Below are positions 6,324 through 12,865 of a DNA stretch of 16,888 nucleotides, in pieces. The DNA lies in NCBI GenBank assembly GCA_964443885.1, contig CAYUES010000025.1, positions 1 through 16,888 on the forward strand, in the 5' to 3' direction. The number at the start of each line of letters is the position of its first letter. Position 1 is the first letter of the stretch. The position numbers were made by a program, and so were the translations under genes. The notes under the pieces are model-generated. The model had not been told where the DNA came from, searched no databases, and saw nothing but the letters and a program-made list of their open reading frames with translations. The stretch is from OMIS01 sp964443885 (GTDB lineage Bacteria > Patescibacteriota > Microgenomatia > UBA1400 > PJMF01).

Positions 6324-6644
6324 ATGAGCACCTCAATTTTCACCAAAATCATTAATCGAGAAATCCCTGCCGAAATCGTCCACGAAGACGAGGAATTTAT
6401 TGCGATACGCGATATCAAACCACAAGCTCCGATTCATATTTTATTAATTCCCAAAAAAGAGTACCAGACTTTGGAAGAAGTTGATGCTAGTGATGCAGAA
6501 TTTCATGGCCGAATTCTGCAACTTGCCCGAGAAATTGCCAAAAAAGAAGGAATTAGTGAAAATTATCGTTTACTGATGAATGTCGGCAAACAACTCCAAG
6601 ACGTGCCCCACATTCACCTGCACATTATGGGTGGGTGGCAGTAA
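6324..6644 (+). CDS. HIT-family (histidine triad) nucleotide hydrolase
   Basis: A 106-aa HIT protein of the HINT type, which hydrolyses phosphoramidate or phosphodiester bonds of purine nucleotide conjugates. It has the N-terminal SIFTKIINREIPAEIVHEDE typical of HinT, the central APIHILLIPKKE, and the catalytic triad HIHLHIMGG (His96, His98, His100) at the C-terminus. ATG 6324 is chosen over the in-frame TTG 6306 because AAAGGA (6315-6320) sits just upstream of it and because family members begin at this point. No clear promoter was found in the 78-nt gap, so it may be read together with the preceding gene. Confidence 0.92.
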   Translation: MSTSIFTKIINREIPAEIVHEDEEFIAIRDIKPQAPIHILLIPKKEYQTLEEVDASDAEFHGRILQLAREIAKKEGISENYRLLMNVGKQLQDVPHIHLHIMGGWQ

Positions 6645-6679
6645 ATTTGTGAGTAATTCGAAGATGTGCTGTTTGAGAT

Positions 6680-6708
6680 TTGTAAATCAGATAGTTCTAG
6701 GATATAAT
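6680..6708 (+). promoter_or_regulatory. rpsU promoter
   Basis: TTGTAA (6680-6685), 17-bp spacer, perfect TATAAT (6703-6708). The predicted start near 6715 leaves a short leader holding the Shine-Dalgarno. Confidence 0.75.
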
Positions 6709-6720
6709 TCAAAGTTCAGG

Positions 6721-6732
6721 AAAGGAGGTGAT
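6721..6732 (+). promoter_or_regulatory. Exceptionally strong Shine-Dalgarno of rpsU
   Basis: AAAGGAGGTGAT is a 12-nt match to the complement of the usual bacterial 16S rRNA 3' tail (ATCACCTCCTTT), 5 nt before ATG 6738. It is by far the strongest ribosome site in the window. Confidence 0.85.
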
Positions 6733-6737
6733 AAGAC

Positions 6738-6989
6738 ATGCCAATAGTTATTAAGGCTCAAGGGAACGAAAGTACCTTCGACGTCATCAAAAAATTCAAA
6801 AAAGCAGTAATGGCGAGTAACATCGTGCAGATTGCTAAAGATCGTGCTGTCTATCAGAAACCTTCTCAGGTTCGTGCAGTCAAAAAAATTGCCAAGAATC
6901 GTTTGCAAAAACGTTCACGAAAATTAAAGAGAATGAAAAATATTTCTCCAGTTGTTCTGCAAAAAATTGCAGATCGCTTGAGTCAATAG
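6738..6989 (+). CDS. rpsU: 30S ribosomal protein bS21
   Basis: An 83-aa basic protein with the S21 layout: an N-terminal strand (IVIKAQGNESTFDVIKKFKKAV), then the hallmark AKDRAVYQKPSQVR, followed by a Lys/Arg-rich tail. bS21 binds the 30S platform next to the 16S 3' end and the anti-Shine-Dalgarno. It is slightly longer than the usual roughly 70 aa because of the C-terminal extension after KRSRKLKRMKN. It is a single-gene unit with its own consensus promoter, perfect SD and terminator. The SD strength suggests feedback through anti-SD availability, as proposed for Bacteroidetes bS21; for this organism that is inference. Confidence 0.9.
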   Translation: MPIVIKAQGNESTFDVIKKFKKAVMASNIVQIAKDRAVYQKPSQVRAVKKIAKNRLQKRSRKLKRMKNISPVVLQKIADRLSQ

Positions 6990-7001
6990 TTTCAGACATC
7001 G

Positions 7002-7015
7002 CTGCCTTCGGGCAG
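7002..7015 (+). other. UUCG tetraloop hairpin after rpsU
   Basis: CTGCC TTCG GGCAG, a C(UUCG)G-capped 5-bp hairpin between the rpsU stop and its terminator. It is probably a 3' end stabiliser. Confidence 0.55.
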
Positions 7016-7036
7016 AGATCAATAATTGAATTTGAA

Positions 7037-7064
7037 AACCGCTCTCGAAAGGGAGCGGTTTTTT
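7037..7064 (+). terminator. Intrinsic terminator of rpsU
   Basis: AACCGCTCTC (7037-7046), GAAA tetraloop, GGGAGCGGTT (7051-7060): 10 bp with one G-U pair, followed by a T run to 7064. Confidence 0.92.
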
Positions 7065-7100
7065 GTTGTTTCAATACAAAGCAGAATGTAATTAAATTTC

Positions 7101-7236
7101 GCAAACACAGTAAACTGAGATAGAAAGCCGTTGAGCGAACGTCGTAGTAACTAGAATTTCTTGTAACTATGTATAGTGAGCTCACGAGGCAGGACTTGTA
7201 CGCCTGCCGTGCTGACTAGATCAGTTTACTGTTTGC
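7101..7236 (+). ncRNA. Structured RNA element, copy B (same unassigned class as 3183-3311)
   Basis: Same fold as copy A with different stem sequences. P1 pairs 7101-7118 with 7221-7236 (16 bp, 2-nt bulge at 7108-7109). P2 pairs TGAGC 7132-7136 with GCTCA 7180-7184. P3 pairs CGTAGT 7143-7148 with ACTATG 7166-7171. The P4 hairpin is GGCAGG 7188-7193 with CCTGCC 7203-7208. Possible pseudoknot: CTAG 7151-7154 with CTAG 7216-7219. The invariant blocks are TTGAGCGAACGTC (7131-7143) and ATAGTGAGCTCA (7173-7184). TTGTTG (7063-7068), 18 bp, TGTAAT (7087-7092) would start RNA near 7099, at P1. The element lies after the rpsU terminator and 8 bp beyond the 3' end of the convergent gene, so it looks like an independent plus-strand small RNA. 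No T tract follows it. Confidence 0.72.
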
Positions 7237-7244
7237 AGAAAAAA

Positions 7245-7811
7245 CTATTTCTTGCGACTTTTGACTTTGGCGCGAATATCAAACTCCCATTGATCACCAT
7301 CACTAGTATCAAAACTCTTCGAGCGAGTAATGCCGTAGTAGTTCAACAAATGATTGCTGATTGTTTCTTCAACTTCTTTTTTCTGAGTAGTCAATTCTGC
7401 TAGTTGGTTTTTAATGCCCACCGCCACGGCACTACTTTGCAAAGCAGCTTTGCGGGTTTTGGCTTGCATTGCGTACTGTTTTGCTTCTTCTTCAGCCGCG
7501 CCAAGTTCACTATCATTTTCAAAAACGCCTTTGAGACTGTCGCGTTTCTCTTTAATTTGATTTGTAATGTTCTCTAGTTCTGTACCGTAGCGCTCTAACA
7601 AGTTCTGCAAACTAGAAAGTGTTTCAGCCAGTTTGTCGGATTGTTCAGTTTCTGCATCCACTGAAGAACTACTCGCAGAAGCATCGGCGGAATCTGTCAG
7701 ATCTTCGGTATCCTCATTTGCTTGTGAGAGCGCAGCCATTGCCAAGTCTTCACCAGATTCAATTTCTTCTGTTTCATCTTGGTCGGTTACTTTGTTTTGG
7801 TCGTCTGCCAT
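7245..7811 (-). CDS. Hypothetical acidic coiled-coil protein
   Basis: 188 aa; I do not recognise a family. Residues 1-60 are acidic, low-complexity and Ser/Asp/Glu-rich, so probably disordered. Residues about 60-155 are strongly helical with heptad-like spacing (LAETLSSLQNLLERYGTELENITNQIKEKRDSL, LAELTTQKKEVEETISNHLLNYYG), likely a coiled coil. The tail (WEFDIRAKVKSRKK) is basic. There is no signal peptide or membrane segment, so it is cytoplasmic. The start ATG at 7811 has AAAGG (7817-7821 on the minus strand) 5 nt upstream, with TATATA further up. The gene converges on structured RNA copy B, whose transcript could be antisense to its 3' end. Confidence 0.7.
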   Translation of the reverse strand: MADDQNKVTDQDETEEIESGEDLAMAALSQANEDTEDLTDSADASASSSSVDAETEQSDKLAETLSSLQNLLERYGTELENITNQIKEKRDSLKGVFENDSELGAAEEEAKQYAMQAKTRKAALQSSAVAVGIKNQLAELTTQKKEVEETISNHLLNYYGITRSKSFDTSDGDQWEFDIRAKVKSRKK

Positions 7812-7928
7812 AAATACCTTTCACTATATACTCGAAATTAAGAGCGATAATCTGTGTCACTGTAACGCACTTTAGAAAAAGATTCAAGAGAGTACAACTG
7901 ACTTGAGAAGGTAAAACTTATTTTCCTC

Positions 7929-7958
7929 TTGTAATGAGTAATACCTTTGCGCAATAAT
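7929..7958 (+). promoter_or_regulatory. pyk promoter giving a leaderless mRNA
   Basis: TTGTAA (7929-7934), 18 bp, AATAAT (7953-7958), then exactly 6 nt to ATG 7965. No Shine-Dalgarno is present. The -35 is the same hexamer as in the rpsU promoter. Confidence 0.6.
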
Positions 7959-7964
7959 CACATC

Positions 7965-9392
7965 ATGCATAAAAGAACAAAGATTGTTGCAACAATTGGA
8001 CCAGCCACTGAATCAGAAGAAACATTGGAACAACTTGTACATGCGGGTATGAACGTTGCTCGTTTTAATACCAAGCACAACGAACCAGCTTGGCACATTG
8101 AAAGAATGGAGCGAGTACGCCGAGTTGGCCACAAACTTGGTAAATCAGTTTCAGTGCTTGTTGATCTCCAAGGCCCAGAAATTCGGACTGATATTTTCAA
8201 CGGTAGCGAAAGTTTTGAAGCGCATCCTGATGATGCAGTTCTTTTTACCTCGGATATGGAAACTGCCAAGCGCGAACAAAAATGTGTCTACGTTCCACAA
8301 CCAATGATCGATGCTTTACAAATTGAAAACATTATTTTGATCGATGATGGAAAAGGTGAGTTTGTGGTTACAGAAAAAAATCAAAACTCTTTAACAGTTC
8401 ATGTTACAGAAACACTGGTTGTAAAACGCCGCAAAACTTTGAATACACCAGGTGTTGTGATCGATCTTCCTTCATTAATTGAAAAAGATATGTTGTACAT
8501 CGATGCCGCTCGTAATGACTTGGTTGATTTTATTGCACTTTCATTTGTCAGAAATAAAAATGATATTGAAATTTTGCGTGGCGAACTTAACAAGCGAAAC
8601 TTAACTGCACAAATAGTTGCAAAAATTGAAAATCAATCTGCTTTAGATAACATTGATGAGATCATCGACGTCTCGGATGCAATTATGGTGGCTCGCGGTG
8701 ACTTGGGTGTTGAAGTGCCGTTCCATGAGCTCGCGCATTGGCAGAAAATGATTATTCAAAAATCGAGAGAAAAAGCCAAACCAGTCATCACCGCCACGCA
8801 GATGTTGCAAAGTATGGTCGAGTCTCCCAGACCATCCCGTGCAGAAGTCACAGATGTGGCAAATGCGGTCTATGACGGTACCGATGCAGTAATGCTTTCT
8901 GATGAAACAACCATTGGAAAGTATCCAATTAAAGCAGTCGAGGCTCAAGCAGCAATTACAAGTTACACTGAAGACTTTGCCCATCCACCTGAAATTCATA
9001 CTGAAGATATTGATCCAACCACCTGTATTACTCACGCGGCAATGAGTTTGATTAGCGCTTCAAAGCGGCCAACCAATCCATTACATATTGCTGCAATTAT
9101 CTGCTTGACCGAAACCGGTACAACACCAAAATTCTTAGCACGCTTTAGAGAGTTGTTACCAATTTATGCACTGACACCATCTGTTCAGGCATATCAAAAT
9201 ATGAGTTTAGTATACGGTGTTGAACCCTTGATGGTAGACTTTCCTAATAAAGAATTGACACTAGAAGAAATCACAAACAAAATCAAAGAACTTAATATAA
9301 TCGAAAGTGGTGAGACAGTATTAATAGTCCATGGCTCGTATTGGCGTGACCCCGGAATGACAAACACACTCAATGTAGTACAACTGCCCTAA
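7965..9392 (+). CDS. pyk: Pyruvate kinase
   Basis: Last step of glycolysis, phosphoenolpyruvate plus ADP to pyruvate plus ATP; 475 aa, normal length. It opens with the diagnostic KRTKIVATIGPATES. Catalytic residues are kept: Arg33, the KIEN Lys220/Glu222, ARGDLGVEVP Asp246, and VITATQML. The B domain lies at about residues 77-160 and the C domain at the end. The monovalent-cation site is altered: ARLNFSHG of the family reads ARFNTKHN, with Lys37 in place of the Ser ligand, and DTKGPEIRTG reads DLQGPEIRTD, with Leu68 in place of the Thr ligand. This suggests K+-independence. ATG 7965 is preferred to an in-frame upstream start because the -10 lies 6 nt before it. It is followed 18 nt later by the lysine-rich gene, probably the same transcript. 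Confidence 0.96.
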   Translation: MHKRTKIVATIGPATESEETLEQLVHAGMNVARFNTKHNEPAWHIERMERVRRVGHKLGKSVSVLVDLQGPEIRTDIFNGSESFEAHPDDAVLFTSDMETAKREQKCVYVPQPMIDALQIENIILIDDGKGEFVVTEKNQNSLTVHVTETLVVKRRKTLNTPGVVIDLPSLIEKDMLYIDAARNDLVDFIALSFVRNKNDIEILRGELNKRNLTAQIVAKIENQSALDNIDEIIDVSDAIMVARGDLGVEVPFHELAHWQKMIIQKSREKAKPVITATQMLQSMVESPRPSRAEVTDVANAVYDGTDAVMLSDETTIGKYPIKAVEAQAAITSYTEDFAHPPEIHTEDIDPTTCITHAAMSLISASKRPTNPLHIAAIICLTETGTTPKFLARFRELLPIYALTPSVQAYQNMSLVYGVEPLMVDFPNKELTLEEITNKIKELNIIESGETVLIVHGSYWRDPGMTNTLNVVQLP

Positions 9393-9399
9393 ACTATAT

Positions 9400-9405
9400 A
9401 AGGAG
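9400..9405 (+). promoter_or_regulatory. Shine-Dalgarno of the lysine-rich gene
   Basis: AAGGAGG spans about 9400-9406, 5 nt before ATG 9411. A near-perfect site lets this second gene of the pyk transcript initiate independently. Confidence 0.7.
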
Positions 9406-9410
9406 GTATT

Positions 9411-9704
9411 ATGGCAAAGAAAACTGGTATAGGAACTTTATTAACAGGACTCGCCCTTGGCGCCGCTGCTCTGTTTCTTTCAAAGAAAGAAAACCGAGTC
9501 AAAGCTAAAAAGGTCGTTGCAGCTACTGTAACGAAAGCAAAGAAGCTGAAAGCTGACTACAAAAAAGCACCAGCCAAAACTACTGCAAAAGTCAAAGCTG
9601 CTGTAAAAACGGCAGTCAAAAAGCAAGTCAACACTACTGGCAAGAAAATTGCCAAAAAAGCAGTGGCTGTTGCCAAGAAAAAAGTCCGCAAATTAGTTCG
9701 CTAA
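9411..9704 (+). CDS. Small Lys/Ala-rich protein with N-terminal membrane segment
   Basis: 97 aa. Residues 5-25 (TGIGTLLTGLALGAAALFLSK) form one hydrophobic, glycine/alanine-rich helix, suitable as a membrane anchor. The rest is almost only Lys, Ala, Val and Thr in KKA/AVK repeats, like histone H1 or bacterial nucleoid tails. It could tether DNA, RNA or another polyanion at the membrane, or be a YtxH-like stress protein; neither is proven. Composition-based similarity to H1 is weak evidence for function. It is probably cotranscribed with pyk and is followed by an intrinsic terminator at 9771-9801. Confidence 0.75.
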   Translation: MAKKTGIGTLLTGLALGAAALFLSKKENRVKAKKVVAATVTKAKKLKADYKKAPAKTTAKVKAAVKTAVKKQVNTTGKKIAKKAVAVAKKKVRKLVR

Positions 9705-9770
9705 TTTGAAACAGTAAATACGTGCAGATACAGTTGATTTCAACGTATAATCACTTAAACGGCTTTAAGA

Positions 9771-9801
9771 AGAGAACTACCTAAAAATCAGTTCTCTTTT
9801 T
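9771..9801 (+). terminator. Intrinsic terminator after pyk and the lysine-rich gene
   Basis: AGAGAACT (9771-9778), 11-nt loop, AGTTCTCT (9790-9797), then a T run to 9801. A lone TATAAT at 9746-9751 lies upstream, but without a -35. Confidence 0.85.
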
Positions 9802-9806
9802 GTATG

Positions 9807-9889
9807 TACTGTAACTTAGCGACGAGCCTGAAGCTCACGTCTCTCGGTTGCTACTGCGTCACGCTCTTCAGGATCAGAAGTTAACTGTA
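9807..9889 (+). ncRNA. Candidate pseudoknotted RNA upstream of the membrane protein gene
   Basis: Possible stems: P1 TAC-x-GT plus AACTT (9807-9817) with AAGTT and ACTGTA (9878-9889; one mismatch, one bulge); P2 AGCGAC 9818-9823 with GTTGCT 9847-9852; P3 GAGC 9824-9827 with GCTC 9833-9836; a short hairpin GCG 9856-9858 with CGC 9862-9864. The P3 loop CTGAA (9828-9832) is complementary to TTCAG (9867-9871), a pseudoknot. It follows a terminator directly. There is no primary-sequence match to copies A and B, so class and function are unknown. Confidence 0.4.
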
Positions 9890-9929
9890 ATCTCAATAGA
9901 TGAATTACTATATGTAAACTGCAAAGAAG

Positions 9930-9938
9930 TGGTAGTAT
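9930..9938 (+). promoter_or_regulatory. Possible extended -10 promoter of the membrane protein gene
   Basis: TGG TAGTAT, 11 nt before ATG 9950. It is a weak match; the leader would be about 5 nt and has no Shine-Dalgarno. Confidence 0.3.
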
Positions 9939-9949
9939 TCACTGTATCT

Positions 9950-11599
9950 ATGTCGAAGCAATGTATCGGTGTTGTGGTTGGTTTTCTAGGAATTTTTCTA
10001 GCATTTTTTTATCCACTTTTGTCGCATTTTCAAACACACACAACCTCTGTTAACGATGGTGTGCTGATAGTTTGGTTCGTTCATCAGAGCGCTGCTGCTT
10101 GGAGTGGAACAGGGGAGTGGTACCACTGGCCGTTTTTTCATCCCTATACCTATACTTCCACTTATTCAGATCCGTTTGTTACGGCAGGGGCATTGCTTAT
10201 TTTTATAAAAAATTTTATAAGCAACCCAGTTGCACAGTATAATTCTTTACTGATTTTCAGTACTGTTACTAACTTTGCAGGAATGTTTATATTGGGCAAA
10301 GCTCTTTGGAAGAAAAACCTAGCTGCATTCATAGCTGCAGCAGTCTTTGCATTTTCATATACTCAGTATCAATTCATTCCGCACCTGCATAGCTACATGC
10401 TTGCCGGAATTCCTTTTGGAGCTTGGTCATTGATTAGATATCTTGAAACTGCTCAAAAAAAATATGCGATTCTTTTTGGATTTTTTCTTGCAGCGCAAAC
10501 ACTCAATGCGCCAATGACTGGTTATTTTTTGTTAGCAATTATGAGCGCATATCTTGTGAGTGAATCATTGGTTACAAGATTTTTCAAAGATCATTTTTTA
10601 TTGAGTGTGAATAGTATAAGTATGGCAATTTGCATCTGGTACTACTTACCCTATGTTGTAACTGCTCAGACACTCAATGTGGCGCGAACCATTCGTGACA
10701 CTGCTCATTTCTCATACCCACTCGAAAAATTACTGCAGTGGGATATCGCAGCTACATTAGTACTGCTATTTGCCGGTAACAAGTGGCTACAAAAAAACAA
10801 ACTAGATGCTACACAAAGTATGCCTTCAAAAATCAAGCTCAGAACTGTCGTAGCAATCATCGTTGTCGGTGCAGTTTGCATGCTTGGCCCAGTTATAAAA
10901 ATCGGCAGTGAGAGTTTGAAGATTGATGGACTTGCTATTCCACTTCCGTATGCAGCCTTTTACTATCTAGTGCCAGGAATTCAAGCCTTTCGCGCAGTAT
11001 CACGCTGGGCAGTTGTACTTAATTTTGGTTTAGCACTTGGTCTTGGTTGGCTTGCAGCAAGAGCACTGATCCCACAAAAATGGCTTGTTCTAGCGTTGAC
11101 AGGTTATCTAGCAGTTACCTTGTACTTTGTTCGCACACACCAACATCTGTATTCTGTTGATCTAAGTATTCCGCCAATTTATGCAGCTGTCAAAGACAGT
11201 GACCAACAAATCTTAGCTGAACTTCCAATCTACCAATGGGATATGGGGGAGCTAGCGGGAAGTGAAAACAAACGACTGTTACTGCAGCTGTATCATCAGA
11301 AAAAACTCTACAATGGGGTGAGTGGCATAACGCCACCGCAACGCAACCAAGATATTCATACACACTTCCAAAACTTTCCTGGTGAACTCTCACTAGAAGT
11401 ACTAGAAACTGCTGGAGTTGAGTTGATCGTAGTTCACTTTGATGAGTATGCCGAACTGCACAAAAGTAATCTTATCTATTCAGGTATCCCTAGCAAGAAT
11501 CCTAAAATCTTAAAAGACGAGCTCAGACAAAATGGGGAATTAGAGTTGGTGGGATGTTCGATAGCGCCTGAAGACTGTCTGTATCTACTTCGTAAATAA
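9950..11599 (+). CDS. Polytopic membrane protein, GT-C glycosyltransferase-like
   Basis: About 549 aa with ten or more hydrophobic segments across the first 470 residues and a non-membrane C-terminal domain. The first periplasmic loop after TM1 contains TTSVNDGVLIVWFVHQ, an acidic residue in the position used for catalysis in GT-C enzymes. A second loop, WYHWPFFHPYTYTSTYSDPF, is aromatic-rich, as in YfhO-like and related membrane transferases. The substrate is unknown; lipid-linked sugar transfer to the cell surface is the usual role of such folds. An in-frame TTG at 9848 would add 34 residues, but that segment is polar, unlike a family N-terminus, and overlaps the candidate RNA structure, so ATG 9950 is preferred. 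It converges on the Nudix gene with 4 nt between stop codons. Confidence 0.7.
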   Translation: MSKQCIGVVVGFLGIFLAFFYPLLSHFQTHTTSVNDGVLIVWFVHQSAAAWSGTGEWYHWPFFHPYTYTSTYSDPFVTAGALLIFIKNFISNPVAQYNSLLIFSTVTNFAGMFILGKALWKKNLAAFIAAAVFAFSYTQYQFIPHLHSYMLAGIPFGAWSLIRYLETAQKKYAILFGFFLAAQTLNAPMTGYFLLAIMSAYLVSESLVTRFFKDHFLLSVNSISMAICIWYYLPYVVTAQTLNVARTIRDTAHFSYPLEKLLQWDIAATLVLLFAGNKWLQKNKLDATQSMPSKIKLRTVVAIIVVGAVCMLGPVIKIGSESLKIDGLAIPLPYAAFYYLVPGIQAFRAVSRWAVVLNFGLALGLGWLAARALIPQKWLVLALTGYLAVTLYFVRTHQHLYSVDLSIPPIYAAVKDSDQQILAELPIYQWDMGELAGSENKRLLLQLYHQKKLYNGVSGITPPQRNQDIHTHFQNFPGELSLEVLETAGVELIVVHFDEYAELHKSNLIYSGIPSKNPKILKDELRQNGELELVGCSIAPEDCLYLLRK

Positions 11600-11603
11600 C
11601 AAG

Positions 11604-12074
11604 TTACTCGGCACGTGATTTGCGCTGGCGCAGTGCTTGGTCGATCAAGAATAATTGATTTGTGCGCAAGAGCGGTAAGTTATCAACTGCAAAAAAACCG
11701 TAGGCAGAAACTTCTTCACTTGGCTCAAACTCGCCGCCAATAAAGGTGCCGTAGTAACAGATATCAATGCGGGCACTTTCACGATCGGTGCGCGTTTTTA
11801 ACTGTTCATCCATACTAACAGTAAGGTTTGATTCTTCTTTTATTTCTCGCTCTAAGCCTTCACGAGGATGCTCTTTGGCTTTCAAGTAGCCACCTGGCAA
11901 ACTCCATGCGTGTTGACGATAGGTGTGCTTGAACAACAAGACTTCATCATTTTCATTAAAAACAATGCCCGTTACGCCAATCAAGAATTGATCCTGAAAA
12001 AAACGCATGATAAATACTTGAATGTTTTTGGAGAAGCCCAACTTTTTCCAGATTTTAGCGAGTAGTGATTTCAC
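11604..12074 (-). CDS. Nudix hydrolase
   Basis: 156 aa. The Nudix box is clear: Gly62-x5-Glu68-x7-Arg76-Glu77-Ile-Lys-Glu80-Glu81-Ser-Asn-Leu, with Asn in the usual Gly slot and all metal-binding glutamates kept. The preceding strand IGVTGIVFNENDEVLLFKH and WSLPGGYL are typical. Nudix enzymes split nucleoside-diphosphate-linked compounds with Mg2+; the substrate is not predictable here. The N-terminus has about 30 extra basic residues. The start is GTG at 12074, overlapping the lapA stop as GTGA, so translation is probably coupled to lapA. Confidence 0.9.
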   Translation of the reverse strand: MKSLLAKIWKKLGFSKNIQVFIMRFFQDQFLIGVTGIVFNENDEVLLFKHTYRQHAWSLPGGYLKAKEHPREGLEREIKEESNLTVSMDEQLKTRTDRESARIDICYYGTFIGGEFEPSEEVSAYGFFAVDNLPLLRTNQLFLIDQALRQRKSRAE

Positions 12075-12415
12075 AGTGATTGTTCATCTACTTCTATAAT
12101 TGGTGAGTCTTTTCGTAGTCGCTCGTTTTCAAGTTCAAGCTGATGAATTCGTTTTGATAACTCAGCAATGGTTTCTTTGGTGCTTTTGATTTTGCTATCT
12201 TTCTTCTTCAAAGCACGGTTTACAAAAAATGAGTTAATCAGCTGCACAATATAGCCCAAGATTAATCCTGTCAGTAGAGAGCCCACTAACACATAGAACA
12301 ACGGTATACCAGAAAACGTATAGTACCCAATCACCAAGGTGACTGGTGTCAAGTTGTACTGCGCAAGATATACAACTCCTGCAGCAATAAGAAGAAAAAG
12401 AATGAGAAATAACAT
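12071..12415 (-). CDS. LapA-domain (DUF1049-type) membrane protein
   Basis: 114 aa from ATG 12415 (a GTG at 12421 is also in frame). It has two membrane helices (residues about 2-18 and 40-62), with PVTLVIGYYTFSGIPLFYVLVGSLLTGLILG between and across them as in LapA-domain proteins. A C-terminal coiled coil follows (KKKDSKIKSTKETIAELSKRIHQLELENERLRK). In enterobacteria LapA works in LPS assembly control; that role need not hold here, and a small membrane scaffold is all that can be said. ATG 12415 is preferred because CATACT lies 6 nt upstream, with TTGCGC 16 bp before it. The Nudix gene follows with a 4-nt overlap. Confidence 0.8.
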   Translation of the reverse strand: MLFLILFLLIAAGVVYLAQYNLTPVTLVIGYYTFSGIPLFYVLVGSLLTGLILGYIVQLINSFFVNRALKKKDSKIKSTKETIAELSKRIHQLELENERLRKDSPIIEVDEQSL

Positions 12416-12470
12416 ATGCACAGTATGACAATTTTATGCAACTGCGCAAGTGGGACGATTCTTACTCAAT

Positions 12471-12508
12471 TTTGAAGTACCGCTTACTGAAGAAGCCTAT
12501 ACTTCAAA
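12471..12508 (+). promoter_or_regulatory. Inverted repeat overlapping the yeaQ-like promoter
   Basis: TTTGAAGT (12471-12478) and ACTTCAAA (12501-12508) form a perfect 8-bp inverted repeat with a 22-bp centre, in the divergent lapA/yeaQ-like region. The second arm overlaps a -10-like TATACT (12498-12503). It could be an operator. Confidence 0.4.
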
Positions 12509-12540
12509 TTAGTACACAGTAGTAATAATAAAAGGAATAT

Positions 12541-12795
12541 ATGAATTTTCTCGTTTGGATCATCTTCGGCGCAATTGCTGGTTGGGTTGCTTCTTTAATT
12601 ATGAAGAATAATGGTAGCCAAGGCACGCTGTGGGACATCATCATGGGTATCGTCGGCTCAATCGTCGGAAGTTACGTCTTCAACATGTTTGGTGAAGCTG
12701 GCGTGACTGGATTTAACCTCTACAGTTTATTCGTGTCTGTAGTCGGTGCCTGTATCGTCATCTTCGTCGGTCGTATGTTGCGACGTGGTGCGTAA
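12541..12795 (+). CDS. GlsB/YeaQ/YmgE-family small membrane protein
   Basis: 84 aa with the family pattern: N-terminal helix FLVWIIFGAIAGWVASLIM, then a polar turn (KNNGSQGTLWD), a glycine-rich second helix (IIMGIVGSIVGSYVFNMFG) and a third helix ending in GRMLRRGA. Members (PF04226, misnamed transglycosylase-associated) are small stress-linked inner-membrane proteins of unknown biochemical role. The start ATG has AAAGGA (12531-12536) just upstream. The predicted -10 is TATACT 12498-12503, giving a leader of about 30 nt. A perfect 14-bp hairpin follows the stop. Confidence 0.9.
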   Translation: MNFLVWIIFGAIAGWVASLIMKNNGSQGTLWDIIMGIVGSIVGSYVFNMFGEAGVTGFNLYSLFVSVVGACIVIFVGRMLRRGA

Positions 12796-12803
12796 ACTAC
12801 TTT

Positions 12804-12842
12804 CTACGCATCAAGCCAGGGTAGACTTGGCTTGATGCGTAG
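12804..12842 (+). terminator. Perfect 14-bp hairpin downstream of the yeaQ-like gene
   Basis: CTACGCATCAAGCC (12804-12817), 11-nt loop, GGCTTGATGCGTAG (12829-12842). There is no T tract on either strand, so it is either an atypical terminator or a 3' stabilising hairpin. Confidence 0.5.
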
Positions 12843-12865
12843 CTACTAAGTATCTTGTTTGCGTA

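Noticed and set aside
7176..7403. Plus-strand 75-aa ORF
   Set aside because: It starts inside structured RNA copy B and runs antisense through the coiled-coil gene, with no family-like sequence.
9746..9751. TATAAT as promoter of a very short terminated transcript (about 9758-9801)
   Set aside because: There is no -35 and no extended TG. A 44-nt transcript consisting mostly of a terminator hairpin is not convincing without RNA data.
9848..9949. TTG start extending the GT-C-like protein by 34 residues
   Set aside because: The extension is polar, overlaps the pseudoknot candidate, and the hydrophobic N-terminus fits ATG 9950 better.
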